Position numbers and translations under genes: made by a program. Positions 6,467 through 11,724 of a stretch of DNA of 11,724 nucleotides are shown here, piece by piece. Origin of the DNA: JAQVUB01 sp033809415 (lineage in GTDB: Bacteria; Verrucomicrobiota; Lentisphaeria; Oligosphaerales; Oligosphaeraceae); NCBI GenBank assembly GCA_033809415.1, contig JAPXLT010000141.1, forward strand, positions 1 to 11,724, read 5' to 3'. Under the pieces are notes generated by a model. The model was not told the origin of the DNA and did no database searches. It worked only from the letters and a program-made list of their open reading frames with translations. Each line of letters starts with the position of its first letter. Positions within the stretch are counted from its first letter, which is position 1.

Positions 6467-7141
6467 TCAGTTCCGCGGCACCGGGATGATGTCATATCCA
6501 TACGAGCCCCGCACACTCGCCAGTGGGCTGTTGTAAAGCCAGAAGTCCACATGCCCATCCACAAAGGAGACCGTGCAGCCTTGCTTGGCGGTTCCAGTCA
6601 AATGGGCAGCGCCATAGACGTCTTTGAAGGCGTATGCCCAGCTTGCCTGGCGCACTTTGGACAGGGTGCGCGGGGTGCAAAGTTGCCCATGGGTCGTATG
6701 CCAGCGCTCTTCGCCTTTGCAGCCGAACTTGCAGCAATTCCAGCCTATCGTGCAATTCCGTAATACATAAAAATCACTCGCGCCACGTTGACGTATCACA
6801 GGACAAACCATGACCTTGCCTTTGCTGACGGTACCACTCTGCAGATAAGGATAATACAGCAACTCGAAGCAAGCATTGTTCGGGACATTGCCGAAATAAA
6901 TGCTCCCGCCATGCGGGAAAAGCGCCCCCAGATATCCGCCATTGTCATCCGTGTACATGGACAATGCCAGGCCATATTGACGGAAATTATTGCGACAGTG
7001 CATATTCCGCGCTTGGTAGCGGGCACTCGATAAGGCCGGCAACAGCATCGAGGCCAGGATCGCAATAATCGCAATAACGACCAGAAGCTCGATCAATGTG
7101 AAATGAGTGCCACGTCTGTGAATGAAAGTCGCTCTATGCAT
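6467..7141 (-). CDS. Prepilin-type N-terminal methylation-domain protein (type II pseudopilin-like), Cys-rich
   Basis: A 224-aa protein with a type IV prepilin/pseudopilin N-terminus. A short basic leader (1-13) precedes FTLIELLVVIAIIAILASML (14-33), with Glu18 at the +5 position required by prepilin peptidases. The residue before the expected cleavage is His13 rather than Gly; Gly11 is two residues earlier. The C-terminal SFVDGHVDFW (192-201) matches the H-X9-DG-type ending of the expanded planctomycete/Lentisphaerae pseudopilin family. Nine cysteines follow the membrane helix, four clustered at 130-141 (NCTIGWNCCKFGC), suggesting disulfides or metal binding outside the cytoplasm. The start at 7141 has AAGGAG 9 bp upstream; the longer TTG start at 7183 is less likely. 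It lies between two glycosidase-like genes. A role in a secretion or adhesion apparatus is inferred. Confidence 0.9.
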   Translation of the reverse strand: MHRATFIHRRGTHFTLIELLVVIAIIAILASMLLPALSSARYQARNMHCRNNFRQYGLALSMYTDDNGGYLGALFPHGGSIYFGNVPNNACFELLYYPYLQSGTVSKGKVMVCPVIRQRGASDFYVLRNCTIGWNCCKFGCKGEERWHTTHGQLCTPRTLSKVRQASWAYAFKDVYGAAHLTGTAKQGCTVSFVDGHVDFWLYNSPLASVRGSYGYDIIPVPRN

Positions 7142-7255
7142 GCTTTTTATCTCCTTTTGTTTGTCTCCGTGTACTACTATCAAATTGTGTTTTGTGTTTT
7201 ATGGACGAGGGATTTCCGGCCAAGTCATGAACTCGCTTGCAATCCTATCCGTCAG

Positions 7256-7312
7256 AGCAACAAACCCTATAAAATTTTTCGTGTCTTTTCGTGTCTTTTC
7301 GTTGTTAAAAAA
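7256..7312. repeat. Right arm of 57-bp inverted repeat flanking the pseudopilin segment (half-element D)
   Basis: The inverted partner of 6135-6191 (53 of 57 identical). It reads AGCAACAAACCCTATA, then an A/T tract, three TTTTCGTGTC-type units at 10-bp spacing, GTTGTT and A6. It lies between the pseudopilin start and the stop of the secreted glycosidase-like gene. On the minus strand this places it 115 bp upstream of the pseudopilin start codon, so it could also affect that promoter. Confidence 0.85.
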
Positions 7313-7339
7313 TGGATTATGTCACCAGTCCATCCAAGC

Positions 7340-9763
7340 TTATTTTCGTTTTTCCCGGGTTTCTTGCAGCAGCTTGCGCAGCTCCTGCGACAAGTCCAGT
7401 GCGTCATTCCAGGAGTAATCCATGTCGCGCCCGAATGCCTCCGCGATGCGGAGGCATTTCTCGATGCGCATGGCGATTTCCGGCGAGCAGTCTCCGCGTC
7501 GCTTCTCGAGGTGCTCTTTCAGCCAAAGCAGGATTTTCGCGTCCTGGATGCCCATGCGAAAGGCCTCCCAGCGGATGGAGGGGATAATCTTCTCCCCGGT
7601 TGGATTGCACTGCTGGTTCAGCGGATGCTTTTCTTCGCCATCATAGACAAAGATGTAATCCAGGATTTTTCCATCGGTATCATCCCAAGTCGAGCCGCTG
7701 GCGCAATTGTAGGCCCAGGAACCCACGCCGGTGAAGCCGATCCCCACGGCCGCCACGGGGTAGACCCTGGCGTTCAGCTCGGGTTCACGTTTTCCGGCAT
7801 CGACTTTGTAGCTCCAGATGATCAGACCACGTCGTTCGCGCTCGGCTTTAAGCAAAGGCAATGTCTTGTTGAAGAACTGTTCACGTGGGCAGAAATCCGG
7901 CGGTGCCCAGCGCCCCAGTTTTTCCGGCATTGGCCAGTGCGGAAGAATGACATCAATGTATGGCAGGAATGCGGCGACATCGGCGGGAAGCGTATAATTC
8001 CCGGCAGTTATCATCGTCCGGATTTGCGGCGCAACCTTCCGCCCGAGCTTGTACACTTCAATGCCATGGCGGACTTTCCGCCCGGGGGCGTTGGCAAAGT
8101 CCTCGTGCGAGGCCAGCTCGTCCATGCCCCAGTTCAGCCAGCATTTGCCCGGCACCCCCTTGCTTTCGGCGAATTTCAGCCAGGCCTCGAGCAGCGTGGC
8201 ATAGGCCGTCCGCCAGACCGGGAACAGCTCTCCGGCCTCATCCTGATAAGGCAGGAACTCCTCCTTGCCCGCCAGGGGGAATCTTGCATACTTGCCCTGC
8301 CAGAACAGCCCCAGCTGGATGTTCTCCTTGGCGTAGGCCAGCATCCAGGACGCCTGGGCGCTCTGCGCAAAGTCCTCCCTGGCCAACGTGCCGTCCTCGT
8401 TGAACTCGACCTTCGGCAGGAAGGGGAATTCGATGCCGGTCGTATAATGCTCCGCCAAGTCTTTGGCGGCGATGGCAGGATGTCGCCCAGCCACCCCGAG
8501 GTCCGGATAGATGCATTGGAAATTCGCGAAAAAGGGTTCTTTGGGCAAGGTCTGCGACAGCACCCGCAACTGCAGGTCAAGGCACTTCGCCCCCGCTTCG
8601 AGCCGGATCGTGAAATCGCCTTGCACATCGGGCTTGACTTTGAAAAGCAGGAACAGCCTGCATGTTTCGCCGGGCTGCAGCAGCAGTTCCCAATCCCCCC
8701 CGCCGCCAGGCAGCAAAGGCATGGGGTCCGCCGTCAGCTCCTGTTCCTTTTTATACCAGTTCTCCATGAACACCTGGCGGCGCAACTGCATGCGCGCCGA
8801 AAAACCTTCATATCCGGAGAGCCGCACGGGAATGGTCACTACTTGGTTCCGGCAGTTGGCCAGGCCGATTCCAAACGCCACATATTCATTCTGCAACGCA
8901 AGCTGCGGATTTGCGGCGGCGTTTTGTTCCGACATTATCTCGTCGGGTTCCTGGCGCTTGCAAGCCTCCTCGATCCATAGGGCGAAATCCTCCTCCTTGG
9001 CAAGCACTTGGTTGATCCGCGCCAAACTTCCTTGCAGCAAAGCAGGCACAGCCTCATGGAGCAAGCTGGCGTCTTCTTCCTTGAGCCTTTTCTGCAGCAA
9101 ATCGAGTTCCTGGTCCACCTGCGTCAGCACGGCATTTCCAGGTTTCCGCTGCTGGGCCTGCTGCAACTTGGCAACGCAATACCCCACGTCCCTGCCCAGT
9201 CTGTTCATCGCCTTCCGGTCATCGGCGGACAACTTCTTGCCTGTAACCAAGTTGAAATTGTCCAGCCAGACGGTGCCTTTTCTATTGCTCCTGTACACTG
9301 CGAAGAAAAAGCGTTCCTTGACCACATTTTCCGGCAGGGTGACCTCCAGCTCGATACGCTTGTATTCCTCTGTCAGATTGCGGTTCCAGGTCAGCACGGA
9401 ATCCGTCCAGAGCAACTTGCCGTCATCGTCCCGATAGTACCCGATGCGCACTCCCAGCTGGGCGCCTTCGATACCGGCGGCGTCGAAGCTGATGTTCAGC
9501 TTCGTCCCAGCCAGTCCGGGTTGTTGCTGGTCGCAGAAAAGCAGGATGTAGCCGTCGGTGAAACAGCCCGCCTTGTCCCCGTGTGTCACCTTGTCGCGCA
9601 CCAGCTTCACCACCGTGTCCTTGGGTATGCTCCAACCATCCGGACAGCCGATGTTATCGGCGTCCTCCTCGAGGCTGGGATTGGGGAACACCAAGGCTGC
9701 TGACAAAGAGCAGGCGCCGCACAGCAAAAGCGGCAGAACGGATTTCATGATTTGGCTAAGCAC
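7340..9763 (-). CDS. Secreted GH123/DUF4091-like glycoside hydrolase with N-terminal carbohydrate-binding-like domain
   Basis: An 807-aa exported protein. The signal peptide is about residues 1-23 (MKSVLPLLLCGACSLSAA), probably cleaved after SAA; the Cys residues do not form a good lipobox. A jelly-roll CBM4/9/22-like domain spans about 24-174, starting VFPNPSLEED and ending KGTVWLDNFNLV, a typical ending of such domains. A charged helical, possibly coiled-coil segment follows (178-270), then a beta-sandwich (285-405). The barrel (410-745) has Asp548-Glu549 in NWGMDEL, matching the Asp-Glu catalytic pair of GH123 enzymes, and ends with the DUF4091-type signature PSIRWEAFRMGIQDAKIL (728-745). 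Known GH123 members are beta-N-acetylgalactosaminidases, but this branch is diverse. The GTG at 9763 is chosen because AAGGAGG lies 5 bp upstream; the ATG at 9748 has no site at proper spacing. It follows the regulator by 27 bp, so one operon is likely. Confidence 0.85.
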   Translation of the reverse strand: MLSQIMKSVLPLLLCGACSLSAALVFPNPSLEEDADNIGCPDGWSIPKDTVVKLVRDKVTHGDKAGCFTDGYILLFCDQQQPGLAGTKLNISFDAAGIEGAQLGVRIGYYRDDDGKLLWTDSVLTWNRNLTEEYKRIELEVTLPENVVKERFFFAVYRSNRKGTVWLDNFNLVTGKKLSADDRKAMNRLGRDVGYCVAKLQQAQQRKPGNAVLTQVDQELDLLQKRLKEEDASLLHEAVPALLQGSLARINQVLAKEEDFALWIEEACKRQEPDEIMSEQNAAANPQLALQNEYVAFGIGLANCRNQVVTIPVRLSGYEGFSARMQLRRQVFMENWYKKEQELTADPMPLLPGGGGDWELLLQPGETCRLFLLFKVKPDVQGDFTIRLEAGAKCLDLQLRVLSQTLPKEPFFANFQCIYPDLGVAGRHPAIAAKDLAEHYTTGIEFPFLPKVEFNEDGTLAREDFAQSAQASWMLAYAKENIQLGLFWQGKYARFPLAGKEEFLPYQDEAGELFPVWRTAYATLLEAWLKFAESKGVPGKCWLNWGMDELASHEDFANAPGRKVRHGIEVYKLGRKVAPQIRTMITAGNYTLPADVAAFLPYIDVILPHWPMPEKLGRWAPPDFCPREQFFNKTLPLLKAERERRGLIIWSYKVDAGKREPELNARVYPVAAVGIGFTGVGSWAYNCASGSTWDDTDGKILDYIFVYDGEEKHPLNQQCNPTGEKIIPSIRWEAFRMGIQDAKILLWLKEHLEKRRGDCSPEIAMRIEKCLRIAEAFGRDMDYSWNDALDLSQELRKLLQETREKRK

Positions 9764-9769
9764 TGTTGC

Positions 9770-9776
9770 CTCCTTG
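9770..9776 (-). promoter_or_regulatory. Strong ribosome binding site for the GH123-like gene
   Basis: AAGGAGG on the minus strand, 5 bp before the GTG at 9763 and 20 bp before the ATG at 9748. It decides for the GTG start and lies in the 27-bp gap after the regulator stop. Confidence 0.8.
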
Positions 9777-9790
9777 ACAAACAAACGCCT

Positions 9791-10903
9791 TCAGACTGCT
9801 AAGACATTAGCTTTTTTCAGGGTGCAGGCGTAATGCCCAATCTGGAAGCACAGCCTTTGACTGGTGTCGCCACGCAGGCGCGCCAGCAGCACATCGACAG
9901 CCTTGGCTCCCAGGGTGCGGGGCGAAAAAAGCAGTTGCAACACCGGCATGGGCGGCAAAACATCGGTCGCGGTGCAAAATGTGGCGACGGGCGGCAAGTT
10001 CCTTGTGTCCAGCCCGGCAGCCTGGTATTGGCTGCACAGCCAGTGCAGGGACTCACAGTTGATGGTGACCACCGCATGCCGTCGGTATTTTTCGAGGTCA
10101 AGAACATCCCCGGACCGATGGAACAGGATGTCAAGGGGACGTTCCCCTATCACGGATTGAATACCCGCGATTTTTGGATCCGAGAACGTCTGGCAACGCT
10201 CGGGCGCCAGGAAAAGCAGCTTTTGGCAGCCCTGTGCGATATGATACTGCGCCGCCTCCCGCGCCGCCTCGAACACGTCATAGCACACACAGTCATACTG
10301 GATGCCGGGATATTCCTTGTCCAAAATCACCAGCGGGAAGTGACGCGGCTTGCTTTGCAGCAAGGCACGCACCTGCGCTTCACTCATGATGGACCAGACG
10401 ATGCAGCCGCAGCAACTGGGATTCAGGAACATCGCCTGGACATCCGCAAATTGCTTCTCAGCCTGCATCGAAGAGCTGACAAAGAGGATGTCCAGCCCCT
10501 GTGCGGCCAAATGGTTGTGCAAAGTCACAAAAAGCTCCGCCTGGAATGTATTGTGGGCGGCAGTGTCATAAACCACGCCAACCTGATTGCCCCTGCCCGG
10601 CACCGCAGCATTAGAAGCAGCACCCGCTGCACGGACAAACGTGCCCTTCGCACGCTGGCGGACAAGCAGGCCACTGTTGCGCAATTCGTTCAAGGCCTTG
10701 CCCAAAGTCTGGGCATTGACGCCAAGACCGCGCGCCAAATCCTTGCCCGGAGGAAGACGGCAGCCATCCGGCAACTCACCCTCCTGGATCATCGAATGCA
10801 TGACACGGCGGATGCATTCGTAAAGGGGAACCCCGGAAAGATAGTTGTTGCCCTCAAAAGAAGAAAGACGCTGCGCCAACTTGTCAATGTCAAACGCACT
10901 CAT
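9791..10903 (-). CDS. GntR-family HTH / LacI-type sensor chimeric transcriptional regulator
   Basis: A 370-aa cytoplasmic DNA-binding regulator. The winged helix of the GntR type spans about 25-90, with the signature LPPGKDLARGLGVNAQTLGKALNELRNSGLL in 50-80 and the wing AKGTFV (85-90). The C-terminal part (about 106-365) is a periplasmic-binding-like LacI/GalR sensor: QVGVVYD at 107-113, CCGCIVW (164-170), FPLVILDKEY (189-198) and the late LGAKAVDVLLARL (331-343). The same chimera is known from AraR of Bacillus subtilis, where a sugar releases it from DNA. Unusually, it is promoter-proximal in its own operon, implying autoregulation and control of the adjacent glycosidase. The start at 10903 has GAGG about 5 bp upstream; the GTG at 10909 is a less likely alternative. 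The ligand is probably a sugar from the glycan attacked by the neighbouring enzyme, but this is unproven. Confidence 0.92.
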   Translation of the reverse strand: MSAFDIDKLAQRLSSFEGNNYLSGVPLYECIRRVMHSMIQEGELPDGCRLPPGKDLARGLGVNAQTLGKALNELRNSGLLVRQRAKGTFVRAAGAASNAAVPGRGNQVGVVYDTAAHNTFQAELFVTLHNHLAAQGLDILFVSSSMQAEKQFADVQAMFLNPSCCGCIVWSIMSEAQVRALLQSKPRHFPLVILDKEYPGIQYDCVCYDVFEAAREAAQYHIAQGCQKLLFLAPERCQTFSDPKIAGIQSVIGERPLDILFHRSGDVLDLEKYRRHAVVTINCESLHWLCSQYQAAGLDTRNLPPVATFCTATDVLPPMPVLQLLFSPRTLGAKAVDVLLARLRGDTSQRLCFQIGHYACTLKKANVLAV

Positions 10904-10929
10904 AAACACCTCGAAACCACAGATAACAC

Positions 10930-10935
10930 ACTATA
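10930..10935 (-). promoter_or_regulatory. Candidate -10 element of the regulator operon
   Basis: TATAGT on the minus strand, preceded by TG one base upstream (TGTTATAGT), resembles an extended -10 box. The start of transcription would be near 10923, giving a 20-nt leader. No good -35 hexamer is found at 16-18 bp, which suits an extended -10 promoter but keeps confidence low. Confidence 0.35.
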
Positions 10936-10945
10936 ACACATCGGC

Positions 10946-10957
10946 GTATGATCATAC
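10946..10957. promoter_or_regulatory. 12-bp palindrome, candidate operator
   Basis: GTATGATCATAC is a perfect dyad 43 bp upstream of the regulator start and about 10 bp upstream of the candidate -10 box. GntR-type dimers bind palindromes of this size, so it is a reasonable autoregulatory operator. I did not find a second intact copy in front of the other genes. Confidence 0.45.
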
Positions 10958-11079
10958 AGTAAACGCTACAAATACAAAATGCAAATCAAAATTTAAATCT
11001 TTTTTAGTTGGGGTATAAGCGCCGAGGCGTGTGCCTACCTTCTGTCGTGTGGAGAATTGCTTGGTTCCTCTTCATTGAG

Positions 11080-11105
11080 CCGCCAAGGCACCAAGAACGT
11101 CAAGG
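11080..11105. repeat. CCAAG-type periodic repeat
   Basis: CCGCCAAGGCACCAAGAACG continuing to TCAAGG has three CAAG units at 9- to 10-bp spacing. This is a third sequence version of the periodic intergenic repeats in this window. It abuts the left arm of the inverted repeat at 11103. The gene-free stretch 10904-11724 is filled by this and the following repeats; I see no gene in it. Confidence 0.55.
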
Positions 11106-11156
11106 TCGGCTTTACGGAGTTGCTTCTTCGTCGGTGTGGTTACAAAGCGTTAAGTA
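11103..11156. repeat. Left arm of inverted repeat bounding a 0.52-kb non-coding block
   Basis: Its reverse complement (ACTTAACGCTTTGTAACCAC ... CAACTCCGTAAAGCCGA) matches 11573-11623 closely, with a few substitutions and one short indel. The block between holds the CGCAGATT repeat, the alternating purine-pyrimidine tract, hairpin-element copy 3 and the C-rich heptads, but no gene. Confidence 0.8.
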
Positions 11157-11180
11157 AACCGTGTCCAAAAAGGGTGTCGG

Positions 11181-11228
11181 TTTTTTTTCATCCGCAGATT
11201 ACGCAGATAAACGCAGATTTTCAGGATT
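11181..11228. repeat. CGCAGAT 10-bp periodic repeat after a T-tract
   Basis: T8 (11181-11188) followed by CCGCAGATT, ACGCAGATAA and ACGCAGATTT, then TCAGGATT. Three units at 10-bp spacing behind a T-tract reproduce the layout of the CACGAAA repeats at 3859 and 6135 with an unrelated unit sequence. Confidence 0.8.
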
Positions 11229-11400
11229 AGGAATTGTTATGACTTCCCGGGGTTTTCCATGTTTCAAGTCACATTTTCTATGCTTCCGTATGATTTCTTA
11301 TGATTTTTCTTGAAATTCCGTTTTTCCGGCACTATGTTTTCGTCGTGGTTCAGAAATCATCCAGCCCCACCCACCCAGGGGGCAACCCACCCTCGATAAG

Positions 11401-11417
11401 ATACGCGCGCGTGCGCG
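11401..11417. other. Alternating purine-pyrimidine tract (Z-DNA-prone)
   Basis: ATACGCGCGCGTGCGCG is 17 nt of uninterrupted purine-pyrimidine alternation, mostly CG/GC steps. It could adopt Z-form DNA under negative supercoiling. It lies inside the inverted-repeat-bounded non-coding block, just upstream of hairpin-element copy 3. Confidence 0.6.
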
Positions 11418-11461
11418 AGCGAGGCGGATACGGAAGGGTGCGCAGCGGATATGGCGGACGG

Positions 11462-11523
11462 GATACAGATGCCCCCCCCGCATCCTCACAACCGGGACGG
11501 TTGCGCTACTTTTAAACCTGCCC
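11462..11523 (+). repeat. Dispersed hairpin (REP-like) element, copy 3
   Basis: The same orientation and order of blocks as copy 1 at 163-228: GATACAGATGCCCC, then the identical 20-nt core (11487-11506) with the CAACCG-GGA-CGGTTG hairpin, then TTTTAAACCTGCCC. Here C-rich heptads follow directly, whereas at copy 1 G-rich heptads precede. Confidence 0.8.
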
Positions 11524-11559
11524 CCTGCCCCCCCGCACCCCGCACCCCGCACCCTGCCA
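11517..11559. repeat. C-rich heptanucleotide array
   Basis: About six 7-bp units (CCTGCCC, CCTGCCC, one extra C, three CCCGCAC, CCTGCCA). These are reverse complements of the unit types at 1-154, so G-quadruplex potential is on the minus strand here. The first unit overlaps the end of the hairpin element. Confidence 0.85.
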
Positions 11560-11572
11560 CCCCAATACTCTT

Positions 11573-11623
11573 AACTTAACGCCTTGTAACCACACAGACG
11601 ACTCAACTCCGTAAAGCCGATCT
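11573..11623. repeat. Right arm of inverted repeat bounding a 0.52-kb non-coding block
   Basis: The partner of 11103-11156. CTTGTAACCACACAGACGA and CAACTCCGTAAAGCCGA are the best-conserved segments, separated in the left arm by three additional bases. Confidence 0.8.
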
Positions 11624-11650
11624 TGGCACACAAGAATTTTGGACAGGGAT

Positions 11651-11724
11651 TATGTCGCGCCCTTACAGGGCTTTGCCGATGGTGTGATCCCTGACCCAGG
11701 GCGTTGCCCTGGGCTGGTATGTCG
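11651..11724. repeat. GC-rich double-hairpin repeat, cut by window end
   Basis: Contains GCCCT-TAC-AGGGC (11659-11671) and CCCAGGGC-GTT-GCCCTGGG (11695-11713), the latter an 8-bp perfect stem. TATGTCG occurs at 11651 and again at 11718, 67 bp apart at the window edge, suggesting the start of a second copy of a 67-bp tandem unit. No gene is seen here. Confidence 0.7.

Noticed and set aside
7103..8980. 625-codon plus-strand open frame opposite the GH123-like gene
   Set aside because: It is antisense to a gene with clear domains and a strong ribosome binding site, runs through its interior, and shows no recognisable motif; it is an effect of GC-rich third positions.
9748..9784. Alternative starts (ATG 9748, TTG 9784) of the GH123-like gene
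   Set aside because: AAGGAGG at 9770-9776 has proper spacing only to the GTG at 9763.
9833..10936. 367-codon plus-strand open frame opposite the regulator
   Set aside because: Fully antisense to the well-supported GntR/LacI regulator, with no domain signature.

Overview
The window (11,724 bp, moderately GC-rich) looks like a chromosomal fragment of a PVC-group bacterium, most likely Lentisphaerota (Victivallales-like). This is inferred from the gene combination: a short FTLIELLVVIAII-type pseudopilin set among glycoside-hydrolase-like genes behind a GntR/LacI chimeric regulator, with many periodic intergenic repeats. No rRNA, tRNA, transposase, integrase or CRISPR array is visible.

Layout. 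Bases 1-370 hold no gene: a G-rich heptanucleotide array (1-154), one copy of a dispersed hairpin element (163-228), and the leader of the first gene. Three plus-strand genes follow: a SorE-like zinc-type sugar(-phosphate) dehydrogenase (371-1639), a TIM-barrel sugar-phosphate isomerase/epimerase (1795-2667), and RNase D (rnd, 2713-3846). A near-palindrome at 3859-3930 separates these from a convergent minus-strand block. Read in its transcription direction, that block is: a GntR-HTH/LacI-type sensor regulator (10903-9791); a secreted GH123/DUF4091-like protein with an N-terminal carbohydrate-binding-like domain (9763-7340), 27 bp downstream; a Cys-rich pseudopilin (7141-6467); and a large protein without a signal peptide containing a glycosidase-like barrel (6107-3984). 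Bases 10904-11724 hold no gene but are dense in repeats.

How the genes may work together (inference). The regulator and secreted glycosidase form a likely operon for sensing and attacking a host or environmental glycan. The pseudopilin would belong to the envelope or secretion machinery, and the protein without a signal peptide would process imported oligosaccharide. The dehydrogenase/isomerase pair would oxidise or isomerise a released sugar. RNase D is housekeeping.

The most unusual content is non-coding. Periodic repeat families recur with one architecture: a T-tract, then three units at about 10-bp spacing, often mirrored into a T6-N60-A6 palindrome. One such palindrome appears to be split at its centre by the 1.1-kb pseudopilin segment. 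There are also three copies of a 20-nt hairpin core, an 11-bp tandem array, opposite-strand G-quadruplex-prone heptad arrays near both ends, and a 0.52-kb non-coding block bounded by inverted repeats.
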